A stretch of DNA of 46,223 nucleotides, taken from contig JBBHKE010003570.1 in NCBI GenBank assembly GCA_037447655.1, positions 232,149 through 278,371 of the forward strand, given 5' to 3'. This DNA comes from Zygnema cylindricum (taxonomy: Eukaryota > Streptophyta > Zygnematophyceae > Zygnematales > Zygnemataceae). The notes beneath the pieces were generated by a model. It was given only the letters and a program-made list of their open reading frames with translations, was not told the origin of the DNA and searched no databases. Each line of letters begins with the position of its first letter. Position 1 is the first letter of the stretch. This document shows, piece by piece, positions 35,291 to 45,920 of this stretch. The position numbers and the translations under genes were made by a program.

Positions 35291-35520
35291 TTATTTAATT
35301 AGGTTGGGGTTGCGGTTGTAGTTCTGGCTTTGTTAATTGTTGTGCTTTTCATTTTGAGTTTGGGTGCTTTTATTTCCCTGGTTGTTGTTTTCTTTTTTTT
35401 TTGTTTTTGTTGTGCTGTTATTTTATTCCCCTGCTGGTAGTTTTTCAGTTTCGGCCATGCCACCACTTATCTACCCTCGGACTCAGATGGTTTACCATCG
35501 TGCATTTTAATATATCCTGC
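32981..35520 (+). mobile_element. R2-like non-LTR retrotransposon, copy 2 (5'-truncated)
   Basis: Similarity to copy 1 begins abruptly at 32981 (copy 1 position 25601) and continues to the common 3' end at 35520. The missing 5' portion of at least 0.75 kb is the usual result of incomplete target-primed reverse transcription. The sequence is close to copy 1 throughout, including the 3' tail with the gatggtttaccatc hairpin. No target duplication could be identified, because the 5' junction is not anchored. Confidence 0.8.
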
Positions 35521-35808
35521 GTTTTTTTTCACTACGCGTCTAAGTTCAATGTAACGATTACACTATTAAATTTCAATTTTGCGGCTAAGTTCTCTCACCG
35601 TGGAGCTCACATAACGATAAAAAGTGACTGTTTGCAACACTTTTTATTTTCATGTGGTTGCCGCAGTTTTGTTGCCGTAAACGTTCGCCGACCGTGTGAA
35701 TTGCTAAATTTATTATGACGGACGACGTTCGCAAGCGCGGCATAATTTTAAGCGGTTGAAAAATATTTTCAAAGTCAAAGTTGTTCAACAGATTGACCGT
35801 CAAATTTG

Positions 35809-36608
35809 TAGTGGTGTATCGGTAAAAAACTTATTGCGATAACACCAATACCGATAGTTATCGGTTGTCGAACGGTCAGAGGTACCGATATGTTTGTCCG
35901 AGACCAACAAATTCCATATCGGCAATAAATATAAAAAATATAAGTACGTACTATGCACTTTACTAAATACTCATGCTATACATTGTTGCGCGTCATGCCA
36001 CGTGATGTTCGTAGCGCAACAGCATCAAAAATGTCGGCCGGTTAAGCGAACAAACATTTTGGCGATGTATGGAATTTACAGACAAACTGGTGAACATGGA
36101 ACGGAAAAAGGACGGCGGACACAAAGTACAACGAACGCAAAATAATATTCTGCGCGCATCCGGAATCGAACGGACGACTTGGAATGAAAAAGTACGAGCG
36201 GACGGCCAACGTGAGCGCTGACATCCCGGAATGGCTCTTTTGGCAGCTTATTCCAAAAAACTTGACAGATTGACACGTGGCAGGCGTCCAGTGGATCCCA
36301 GGGAATAAAGGGACAAAGCTATGGCGTCGGATGTGAAAGGTACATCGTTTATATTGGATCCGTATCAAAACAGTACAATACTTTCTGCGTGTCTCGGGGA
36401 ATAAGACGTACCGCTGAATGTACATGCCGTACATTTATCTGTATTGCCCAAACATTTATTGCCGATAGTTATCGTTATCGGTGTTATTGCCGATAAGTAC
36501 CGGGCGATAAGACCGTTAGCGATATATCTAACCAATATATCGATTATCGGGAACTTGAGAAAAGGTCCATATCGGGTATCGGTAAATGCTTACCGATACA
36601 CAACACTA
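35809..36608. mobile_element. hAT-type MITE (800 bp) with perfect 8-bp duplication
   Basis: The ends TAGTGGTGTATCGGTAA and TTACCGATACACAACACTA are inverted repeats with one mismatch at the sixth base. Flanks carry the identical duplication caaatttg at 35801-35808 and 36609-36616. The interior shares long blocks with 21941-22663, including the ggacggcggac region and tgacacgtggcagg. It has no transposase frame. Confidence 0.9.
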
Positions 36609-36756
36609 CAAATTTGTACTCAACGGTGCTTTATTTGTACCTGTGTGTACTTTAAACGTACGTTTTTTGACAAAATGACGTAAGTGACTGTCCGCAACCA
36701 AAACAGTCACTGTCATTATCAATTCCCTTAGTTTATTCCCTTAGTTAATTCCCTTA

Positions 36757-36897
36757 GCGATTCATGTTGTTCTTTGGAAGTTTGAATCTGCAGACTGTAG
36801 CTAAGGAAAGTGTGAAAGTACAGTACGGTAAATCCTGGCAATTCGTGACATATCATGATCATAATATTTTTGAAATGTAAAAACAATGGAACTTTAT
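36757..36897. repeat. Segmental duplicate of 37026-37068 plus 37288-37387
   Basis: It matches the sequence on both sides of the MITE at 37069-37287, without the MITE: gtttgaatctgcagactgta runs straight into gctaaggaaagtgtgaaag. It therefore records the empty insertion site. It lies upstream of the FHA-TDP1 gene. Confidence 0.85.
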
Positions 36898-36913
36898 CGG
36901 AGACATATCGCAA

Positions 36914-37015
36914 TGAATTGAAATTCGGTATATCGAAGCATATATCGATTATTTGGTACCTGAAATTCGATATATATCGAATATCTGCAAATGGTCTTCG
37001 ATACCCAACATAATT
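36914..37015. mobile_element. hAT terminal relic
   Basis: A tatcgatat-rich stretch ends in CGATACCCAACA, which matches the reverse complement of the hAT end at 2318 (TAGTGTTGGGTATCG) except for the last bases. No left partner is visible. Confidence 0.45.
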
Positions 37016-37068
37016 ACCGCTAATAGCGATTCATGTTATTCTTTGGAGGTTTGAATCTGCAGACTGTA

Positions 37069-37287
37069 CACCGTGTATCGCTATTAGGGTTCATAATTTT
37101 TTGGTCACTTGAAACATCTTTTCTCCGTACACACTTGTCCGATTTTCAATTTGAGACCACCAATCGGAAGCTGAGAATCTTACCTTTCAATCGCAACCGT
37201 CAGATATAAGAACCGACATTCGTGTACGGAGAAAAGATGTTTAAAGAGACGCAAAAAAACATTAACACTAATAACGATTCACGGTTG
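37069..37287. mobile_element. Tc1/mariner-type MITE (219 bp), empty site available
   Basis: The ends CACCGTGTATCGCTATTAG and, in reverse complement, CAACCGTGAATCGTTATTAG are flanked by TA at 37067-37068 and 37288-37289. The duplicated flank at 36757-36897 carries a single TA at the same point. The boundaries and the TA target are therefore supported within the window. A second inner inverted repeat, ttctccgtacac / gtgtacggagaa, is also present. Confidence 0.85.
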
Positions 37288-37366
37288 TAGCTGCGGAAAG
37301 TGTGAAAGTACAGTACGGTAAATTCTGGCAATTCGTGACACACCATGATCATAATATTTGTGAAAT

Positions 37367-37585
37367 ATATAAACAATGGATCTTTAGTTCCGTATATCTG
37401 TTATCTACCTTGCTCACCTTGCATTTTGTTATCACTTTTTTTTTTTTTTTCACTTTTTTTTTTTTTCCACTTTTTTAAATTTCCCTTTTGTAATGTAAAA
37501 ACAATGGAACTTTAGTTTCGTAAATCTGTTTCCTATCCTGCTCACCTTGCATTTTTATATCACTTTTTTTTTTTTTCCACTTTTT
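37367..37585. repeat. Tandem duplication with poly-T runs upstream of FHA-TDP1
   Basis: Two related segments, starting near 37367 and 37493, run from aacaatgg through ctgctcaccttgcatttt or its variant into a cac(T)n run. The poly-T tracts are 12-18 bases long. They lie within 450 bp upstream of the start codon, so they may sit in the promoter or 5' untranslated region. Confidence 0.7.
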
Positions 37586-37813
37586 GAAAATCACCAATTT
37601 TAAGTATATTGTTGTTGAGAAATTAAGCATTTATTGACTTTTGTACTCTTTCCGTTTGCACGTGGTGAAGTTATTAGAGTGCATTTCCCATATAGATCAT
37701 CATCCATCTCATGTTTGTCTTTTATGCAGATAAACCTAATTTTTTATGAAATGACATAAGAAACCCTAGGAGGCTCGAACTGGAAAGGAGGAGATTTTGT
37801 CGAATTGTTGCTC

Positions 37814-40800
37814 ATGGAGAATCTCAACCGTCGATTTCCATGTCAATCTTCTGTTATTCTCCATCCTCTTTCTTCTCCTATGTTTCGAAGCTCAAATTCG
37901 ACCGTTTGTACCTCAATTGTTTTGGAAAATGGCCAAAAATGCACATTTGGACGATCGAAAAACGCATGTGATATTTTTTTTAAAGATACTCGTGTTAGCA
38001 GAAAACACTGCCAAATTTCTGTATCCAAGTTGACCGGAGAAGCATTCTTAACCGATGGAACTACGACTTTCGATTTTCCTACGCAACGAAAATTAGTCCC
38101 TGATTCGATGAAAATAAATGGCCAAGAAGGCCAAGATTGTTTGTTGTCAAATAATAAAACCGGTGGTGATGGTTTGTTGTTGAAGAATAATGGAAATTCG
38201 GATTCTTTGTTGTCGAGAAATGGAGTTTTTGTTGACGGTGTCAGACTGCCGGCAGGAAGCTCTGCATTGCTCAAAAATGGTGTGGAAGTTTCGCTTGTGA
38301 CTCCTACTAACAAAGGACAACCAATAGATGCTAGTTTTGGATTATCCATAGGTTTCCGTGTCGAGATTGTAGCAAAACAGGCAAACCAAATTCCTCCCAC
38401 AATAAATAGCAATAAAACACCCTTACCAGGGAAAAAGCAAAAGGAAGAAAATGAAAAAAATGAAGATTTCATTTCGGGAGTTGATGTTTCTCACGTAGGA
38501 AAAGAGAAGGATAATTCGCGTATTGTGGATAAAAAAAAAGAGGAGTTGGAAATTGTATCAGATCACCCGGGTTCTAGCCTAAAAAAGGACAAAATGATTT
38601 TAGAGGTCGGTGATGATGAGTTGCGAGAACAGGGAGAAGATTGTGAGACAAGGAACAATGGAAAGGAGCTATTCAGTAATATTAAGGAGCCTGCAAAATG
38701 TATTCCTGTCACATCAAAAAAACGGCTGCCTTGTAGATTGGAGAATGTTCTTCTTTTGGACGAAAGGCTTCAATCTCAAATTTGCTTCTTGGAAAAAGAT
38801 TCGCGAATTCTTTCTGAAGAGGTTGATATTTTGGGAGGCAGTAGTGAAGAGTCAGATGAAAGACCGACAGGTCAGAAAAAAAAGACAACAGATTGTCCAA
38901 ATATTCACGAGAGAGATGACCAATCAAGTCATCCGGGTTTAGATTCTGTTTGTTTGAGAAAAAATAGAAAGCACCAAAGAAATGAGGAGACAGAAATGAA
39001 AATTTGCTGTGAAGAAAACGAGTGTGATAATTCACTACTGGGAGAAGGAGAGCAATTGGAGAAGGAGAGAGAAGGAGAAGGAGAAGGAGAAGGAGAGAGA
39101 AGAGAGGGAGAAGCTGGTGAGAAGGAGAAGTCGTCAGCATTAGTGAAAGATAGAGTTGGAGAATTTAGTTCTCTACCCGGAAATTTAGGAACAGTACTTG
39201 GTTTAGAGGATACCAACGTGGTAAAAAAAAAAAATGATGCAGATTACAGTCTCTGTAAACCTCCTCCTCATCAAATACAACTGTCATCTGAAACATTTCT
39301 GCAAAATAATGATGAAAAGATTCTGTTAAAGGATGCTAGTATGGTAGCTGTAAGAGAGGTGAAAGAAAAAGGTCAACTGGAGGGAAAGTTAGTTCAGTTA
39401 GAGTTACCTACACCCGTTATATCTAATAATACCCCTATTAGTCATAACAATAATCAAATTTTAAATGTGGAAAACGAAGAGGCAACTGAATTAGAATCCA
39501 CACAGCTTTTTCCTTGGGCCGAAACAGAAAATTTGAACAATAATCGTTTTACAGAAAAACAATTTTGCAGAAAAAGTCAATTAGAAAAAGATACTAATCA
39601 AGGATTTGAATACCTGGCTCCGCCAAAGATGTCGACAGAAAATGAAGGGCTTTTAACAGAATTGGCGTCGGAGAAAACTCCGTTTAAACAGGCGGAAAAA
39701 AGTGTTTCTGGAACAAAAAGAGCTCCTGAAACCATAGGATTTTCTGAAACAAAAGGAATTTCTGAAGTAAAAGGAGTTTCTGAAACAAAAGGAGTTTCTG
39801 AAATAAAACGTGTTTCTGAAACAAAAGAATTTGGTGAAATTACTGACATAGGAGTTCCCAGAGAAATGCCTCGACGAAAAGGTGTTTTTCGGCTTAGTAG
39901 TGAGGGGCCCGGCAGGCGAGGGTTTTGTTTGAATCGAATTGAAATTCTTAATAATTTTTCGGAAGGACCTGGTGAAGGACTAATTAATGGTGTCACTCTC
40001 CCAGAGCTTTTGGAGCCTATCGAGGATTTGGAAAGCATTTTTGCCGCAACTTTTACCCTGGATCTCAAATGGTACATCACTGTACTTTTTTCCATTGCAT
40101 AATATGTTGTCTGTTTCTTTAGCATTTGAACATTTTAACAAAAATGCTTAATGCTTGCTTTGAATGCTTTTTTGAGCATTTTTTTGTCTAACTGTTTAAA
40201 ATTTGAACAATTAGAAGAGCGTTGTTTATTTAGTCGAGCAGGTTTGAGTACACTGTTCGATTCAACCTTATATTATCTGGTTATCGTAGAAACTTCATCA
40301 TATTGTACATAGAAAAACTTATGTATATAAAGATAAGATTATGTCTTACTTTATGAGTGTTTGTGTTGTTATTGTTATTTTTACAGAGGTTTGGATTCTG
40401 GGCTTCCCACCACATATTAGTGTGGACTGGACTAGTTTCTGTTTACGTGTATGAAATAATTATTGTTGTTTGGTATAAGAATATGGATTAGAGTATAGTT
40501 TAAACTCCAGTTTGACTGAGAGGCTCCTCTCATATTAGGAGGATCCAATTTCCACAGTAATTACGGTTCACCTCACGAAATCAGCAACAAACTCAAAGTT
40601 CAACGTAATTTGGTTTCAGTTCTACACTAATTTTTCATAACATACATGGCGCTTTAAAAAAACATTATTACCTCAGAAAAACAAATAAGTTGTAGATATT
40701 GTAGTTTTATGACTAAGATGGCTTCGGTGCAAACTCAGCAAAAGAAAAGAAAAGCTCATTATATTTGGAACCATTCGGTGTACCGTTTACTGTTATTAGT

Positions 40801-43200
40801 ATGGATTTTTGCAAGCATGTTTCTAACACATATTCATCTCCACACTGTATCGTGTGCGAGGCTCCAACATCAGTTCAATAACTCATTTCCATGCAAAAAA
40901 ATGTAAATTTGTCTTCCTAATTCTCTCTCTTCTCCCTCTCCGTCTCCCTCTCCCTCTCCCTCTCTCTCTTTCTCTCCCTTTTTTTTGTCTTTTCCAAGGT
41001 TTTTGGAATATTGTTGCATTCCAAAAACTTTACCGGTGACTGTCGCCACTCATCACTATCAAAATTCGTGGAATTCGGAAGAAAGTGCCCGAAGTAAAAA
41101 ACCATACGGAGAAAAATGGCCTAATTTGACTCTGCTGTAAGGCTAATTATTCCCCATAATAATGTTGTATTTGTCAGTCAGGAAGGGAAAAAAGAAAAAA
41201 GAAAAAACATAAAAGAAGAAAGACGCAAGAAGCAAGAAGGAAGAAGGAAGAAGGAAAGAAGGAAAGAAGGAAAGAAGGAAGAAGGAAGAAGGAAGAAGGA
41301 AGAAGGAAAAAAGAAAAAGGAAAAAGGAAAAAGAAAAAAGGAAAACGAAAATAGAAACCGTTTTTTTTTTTATATTTGTTTATTTTTTGGTGGAGTGGCT
41401 GTCTTTCCTTCCCATTTTTGGGGTTTTCTGTTTTCAGGCTTTTAAAGACTGCAGAAAAAACGTTTGATTTTTTTTTTTTTGTTGTTGTGGAATATAGAGA
41501 ATTGAGAATACCGTTTTATTTGAGGTTGGAAATAGTTTTTTATTGATTAAATTTGTTCTAGTTCCCCACTCCTGGCCCACAACCCAAAAACTCCTCTCTC
41601 TCTCACTCTCTCTCCCCCTCCCTCTCTGTCTTCCTCTGTCTTTATCTCCCTGTCTCTCTCTTCCTGTTCCCCTCTCTGTTTGTCTTCCTCTCTCTCTCTC
41701 TCTCACTCCCTTCTATATTTTATCTTTGTCTTCTTCCTCTCCTCCCTCTTTCATGACAATCTTATTCTCTCTGGCTCTCTTATTCTGTAAAAATTTTTAC
41801 TTCATGTTGACCTTTTTGTTGTTCTACTTCCCCTCCCTCTCCCTCTCCCTCTCCCTATCCTTCTCAGGCAGATACCCTCCATTTCCGGACTCGTCTCGAT
41901 GGGGTAAAGAGAAGGACAGTAAGGGGATGGGATGTCACCATCCCAAACTCTTCCTATTGGTCCGTACAGCCTCCGTACGAGTCGTTATCACTTCTGCCAA
42001 TTTGAACGCTCGTCAGGTAAAGGTTTAACATTTTTTGGTTTTTTTTGTAAGGTTCTTGTGGTTTTTTTAGGTTTTTTTTTGGTTTTTTTTAGGGTCTTTT
42101 TTTGGTTTTTTAGGTCCTTTTTCGGTTTTTTTGAGGTCGTCATCATATACATGTATTTTTTACGATTTTATGGTTTTTAAAGTTTTAAAGGTTTTTAAAG
42201 TTTTTCTTCAGGGGATTACTTAGAACCTTTTTCAACTTCGTTTTTTTTATTTTTTGTTTCTTCAACCTTCTTTTTTTGTTTGTTTTGTTCCTCTTTCATT
42301 TTTTTTTTTTCTTTTTTTTTCAGTGGTTACGAGTTACAAACACAGTTTGGTGGCAAGATTTCCCTCGAAGAAAAAATTGTTCCCTCGGTTCGCTCTTTCC
42401 TTTTCCTTACAAATATCTTGAAAAAACTTCACCCGAAAAAACCTCAAAAATCTCTCTCCCTCTTAATATATCCATTTTAAAAAAAGGAGAGGAATTTGCG
42501 TCTGAATTAGCGAGTTTTTTAGCAACTTTAACCGTCGATTCTCCTCAAAAACATACATTTTGGGCCCCAAAATTGGCATTATTCAATTTTTCAAAAGCAA
42601 AAGTATCGCTTATATCCTCTATACCAGGAATGGTGTGGCCTCTCCCACCTTTTTTTTTTCCCAATTTGGTTCAAAAAGACGGTTTATATGGGGCGGATGG
42701 TACATTATTTAGCAAGGAGAAGAGTCCCTCTCTAAAGGGTCCTCGATCGTCTGAAAATTTGGTACAGGTTTCACCCTCTCTCTCTCTCCCTCTCCCTATC
42801 CCTCTCGCTCTCTCTTCGCCCTCTACCCCCTCGCCCTCTCCCTCACTCTCCCTCTCCCCCGCTCTCCCTCTCCCTCGCTCTCCCTCTCCCTCTTTCTCCC
42901 TCTCCCTCTTTTTCCCTCTCCCTCCTTCTCCCTCTCCCTTTTTCTCCCTCTCCCTCTTCACCTTTTGTCATCTCGCTCTCCTTTTCCACCTCCCCCAAGT
43001 TCATCTACTTCTTCCTCTCCCTTTCGGTCTGCTTCTCCTCCTAGTTGTTCCTCTCTTCCTTCCCCTCCCTCTTCTTTCCCCCCCTCTTTACGAATTTATT
43101 TACTATTCATATTATTATTATGATTGTAATTGTTATTATTGTTGTTGTTTTTGTTTTTGTTTTTGTTTTTGTTCTTGTCTTTGTCATTTTTGATGTTATT

Positions 43201-43255
<55 letters not shown>

Positions 43256-45845
43256 CCTTTCAACTGCATAGAAACAACTATGTTCAAGCAAAAAACATTG
43301 AAATTTCAATACTATAGAAGGGAGAAGAGAGGGACGAGGGGGAGGGAAAGGGGTAGAGGGAGAGGGAGAGGGAGGGGGAGAGGGAGGGGGATGAGGGTGG
43401 TGGAGAGGGAATAGGAGAGGGAGTGGGAGAGGGATAGGGAGGGGGAGGGGGAGGGGGAGAGGGAGGGAGATGGGGAGGGGGAGGGGGAGAGGGAGGGGGA
43501 TGGGGAGGGGGAGGGTGAAAGGGAGAGGGAGAGGGCGAGGGCGAGGGAGAGGGTAAGAGAAAGGAAGACGAAGGCAGAGAGAGCAAGAACAAGAAACGTA
43601 GATGGAGGAGGAGTGGGAGGGAGAGCATTCACTTCACCATTGATCGATATCTTTTTTTCTTTTTCTTAACTATTTATCATCAAAGCACATTAAATCTCAC
43701 AAAAACTAATGGAAAACTGATTTAAAACCAATTTAAAACTATAAAACCAATTTTAAACTATGGAATACCAAAAGTTCAAAATGTTTATCTAAAACTCACT
43801 AGAAATAGTTAAAAACATAGTTAAAACCCATGTGAAATTCACAAAACTCATCGAAAACTTACCAAAAATTTACCTAAAACTACTCAAAAAATCGTTTAAA
43901 ACTCACAAAAACTAGTTCACAACTTATTCTAAAACCTATGTCAAACTTGTAAAACTCGTGTGAAACTCACCAAACTAAAACAAACTAGAAAAATACTCAC
44001 TGAAACTAATTTAAAACCAAATACTCATCTTAAACTCACAAAACTTAGCGAGAGTCACCGAAACTCATAAAATTCATCCAGAACTCGCCAAAACTAATCG
44101 AAAACTTATCAAAAACTAATCTCAAACACCCAAACTAGTATTCAACTCACAAAACTCATCAAACCTCATTTATAACTCATCAAAACTCATATAAAATCAC
44201 CGGAAAACGTTGAATACTCATCTTAAAACCACCAAAACCCGCCAAAAACCCGCGAAACTCGTTCCAAACTCATCTAGAACTCTCTAGAAACTCTTCAAAA
44301 ACCATCAAAAACCCCTCAAATACCTTTCAAAATTCCACCGAAATCCAACCAAAATTCACCAAAACCAATTTTACAAAACTGTGGTCGAAAACTTTTATTT
44401 ACTAATTTCCACTTTTTATTTACTTTCCAGTTTTATTTACTAATTTCCACTTTTATTTACTAATCTCTACTCTTACTTACTAATTTCCACTTCTATTTAC
44501 TAATTTCCACTTTTATTTACTAATTTCCACTCTTTTATTTACTAATTTCCACTTTTTATTTACTAATTTCCAGTTTTATTTACTAAATTCTACTTCTATT
44601 TTCTAATTTCCACTTCTATTTACTAGTTTCCGCTTTTATTTACTAATTTCCACTCTTTTATTTACTAATTTTTTGCCCTCTTTCCACAGCTTCCCGACAA
44701 AATTCTAGGCGTTTTTTCCACTCCAATTGTGGGAATAAAACAAAGATTTCGTCCCGAATCCGATCCCACGGGATCTCGTTTGAGATCTTTGGCCTCTTCT
44801 CTCAATTTACCGCCAGCTGGCAGTTACGGAATCAGTTACGGAACATCACATGGAAACAGTAAAAGTCTTGTAACGCTGAGACTTACGAGAGTCCGGGGAA
44901 TTCGAGAAGATTTGAATGCCGTGGGAGTGGTAGTGCCTTTTGGAGAGGGAGAGACGGAGTATCCTCCTACTCCTTTGAAGGGTGAGTTTTGGGGGAGGGT
45001 GGAAGGGAGGGGACGTTTTGGAGGAGGGTAGGGAGGGAGATGGTGGTGATGGAGGGGAGAGGGTGGGGGTTTTGGGTGGGAGAGGGAGAGGGAGAGGGAG
45101 AAGTCGAAGGAGAAGAGAAGGGGAAGGAGAAGGAGAAGGGGAAGGGAAAGGAGAAGGGGAAAGAGAAGGAGAAGGCGAAAGAGAAGGAGAAGGAGAAAGA
45201 GAAGGCGAAAAAGAAGGGAAGGTGAAGGAGAAGGAGAAGGCGAAGGAGAAGAATGAAGGGGGAGCGAGATTTTGGAGGAAGGAGAACGATGCAGTTAGGA
45301 GAGAAGGGAGAGAAGAGGGGATTAGTTGTTTTCCTCAGAATTTGAAATGGATCACGAAATGGATATTTGTGACTGCTTGATGCGATAGAGGGGAGGGGAA
45401 GAGAGAGGGAGAGAAAGAGAGAGGGAGAGGGAGAGCGAGAGGGAAAGGAGAAGGAGAGGGGGAGAGGGAGGGGAAGGGGGAGGGAGAGGAACTTTTTCTT
45501 AGTCTTACATAATTTTTGGTATGTGTTGATGTAGGCAAAAGGTCTCTTTCTAAAGGAGATCCCTCATCAATCTCCTCCTCTCCTTCTCTAAAAAACCGAA
45601 ATGAGGAACCGTTATTCCCGACGGACAGTTTGTTGTTAAGTGAAGAAGCTCAAACTTGGTCGGGAGGATCCCAAGGGAAGGAAGTAAGACTTGGTTTTTT
45701 GCCACGTGGCATTGCCAGGTGGCTTTCTCCTCTTTGGGATAACGGAACGTTCTCATTCGTCGGTCGCATGGAGCCACGGAATGCCTTGGGAGCCGCTTTA
45801 GGGCAAAAAAATTACTGTTTGCAGATTTTTGTGTACGTCTTGGAG
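37814..45845 (+). CDS. FHA domain-TDP1 fusion protein, TDP1-beta type (3'-truncated by window)
   Basis: A nuclear DNA-end-repair protein of the type known in plants: an N-terminal FHA phosphopeptide-binding domain and a C-terminal tyrosyl-DNA phosphodiesterase domain. Visible exons: 37814-40071, 40999-41136, 41872-42016, 42324-42767, 44690-44981, 45535-45845. All visible introns are GT-AG and phases close to 1196 codons; the last donor is at 45846 and the gene continues past the edge. The FHA shows FGR (45-47), VSRKHC (61-66) and SRNG (134-137), with about 45 extra residues between the last two. A long charged linker follows (about 190-710) with a Glu/Gly-rich run and hexapeptide repeats. The TDP1 part starts near FAATFTLDLKW and has the first HKD-type motif, CHHPKLFLL...ITSANL, with His822, Lys824 and Asn842, then TNTVWWQDFPRR and GFLPRGIARWLSPLWD. 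The second HKD motif lies beyond the window. Confidence 0.88.
39056..39115 (+). repeat. Coding GAAGGA-type purine tract
   Basis: An uninterrupted purine tract within exon 1 of the FHA-TDP1 gene encodes a Glu/Gly/Arg-rich run (around residues 415-434) in the linker. It has the same composition as the purine tracts in introns 2, 4 and 5. Confidence 0.85.
39737..39844 (+). repeat. Coding 18-bp tandem repeat, hexapeptide GVSETK
   Basis: Five clear units and a decayed sixth encode GFSETK, GISEVK, GVSETK, GVSEIK, RVSETK and EFGEIT (residues 642-677). The repeat lies in the linker just before the TDP1 domain. Each unit has a Ser-Glu pair that could be a casein-kinase-type phosphosite, which is an inference. 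Confidence 0.9.
40919..40975 (+). repeat. CT-rich tract before the exon 2 acceptor
   Basis: A pyrimidine tract of CTCTCC/CCTCTC words lies in intron 1 (40072-40998), ending shortly before the acceptor tccaag. It may serve as an extended polypyrimidine tract. Confidence 0.8.
41178..41730 (+). repeat. GA-rich and CT-rich tracts in intron 2
   Basis: Intron 2 (41137-41871) holds an almost pure purine tract of gaagga/gaaaga words at 41178-41345 and a CT-rich tract at about 41586-41715. The two are partly complementary and separated by about 240 bp. Confidence 0.8.
42770..43080 (+). repeat. CT-rich arm in intron 4
   Basis: About 300 bp of ccctctccctct-type sequence starts immediately after the exon 4 donor. 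It is complementary in composition to the GA-rich tract at 43317-43560 in the same intron. Confidence 0.85.
43203..43250. repeat. (TA)24 microsatellite
   Basis: Twenty-four uninterrupted TA units lie between the CT-rich and GA-rich arms of intron 4, preceded by a run of tttttg units (43142-43180). Confidence 0.95.
43317..43620 (+). repeat. GA-rich arm in intron 4
   Basis: A purine tract of gggaga/gggagg words, nearly free of pyrimidines over long stretches. It is the potential pairing partner of 42770-43080. Confidence 0.85.
43680..44385 (+). repeat. Degenerate short-period repeat, aaaactcaccaaaact type
   Basis: About 700 bp of intron 4 consist of loosely repeated words such as aaaactcaccaaaactaat and catcaaaactcat, with a period near 11-13 bp and heavy divergence. 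It has no coding potential. Confidence 0.75.
44390..44680 (+). repeat. About fourteen 20-bp units with branch-point-like cores
   Basis: The unit actaatttccacttttattt is repeated about fourteen times, with small length changes, up to the exon 5 acceptor at 44689. Each unit contains (t)actaat, which resembles a splicing branch point, followed by a pyrimidine-rich stretch. Confidence 0.9.
45075..45490 (+). repeat. GA-rich tracts in intron 5
   Basis: Purine-rich gagaaggagaagg and gagagggaga sequence, at about 45075-45270 and 45388-45490, fills most of intron 5 (44982-45534). Open frames across it are low-complexity and not coding. Confidence 0.85.
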
Positions 45846-45870
45846 GTGAGAATTGTTTATGTGAGGATGT

Positions 45871-45871
<1 letters not shown>

Positions 45872-45920
<49 letters not shown>

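Noticed and set aside
40802-40860. Alternative exon 2 for the FHA-TDP1 gene
   Set aside because: The fragment around FCKHVSNTY could loosely match the region, but the exon at 40999-41136 restores the split Trp codon and reads FLEYCCIPKTLPVTVA, a clear family match.
43284-43632. Pro/Ser-rich minus-strand open frames
   Set aside because: They are translations of the GA-rich intron tract with no unique sequence.
44982-45380. Glu/Gly-rich open frame continuing from exon 5
   Set aside because: The GT donor at 44982 joins to the acceptor at 45534 in phase, and the continuing frame is low-complexity GA repeat.
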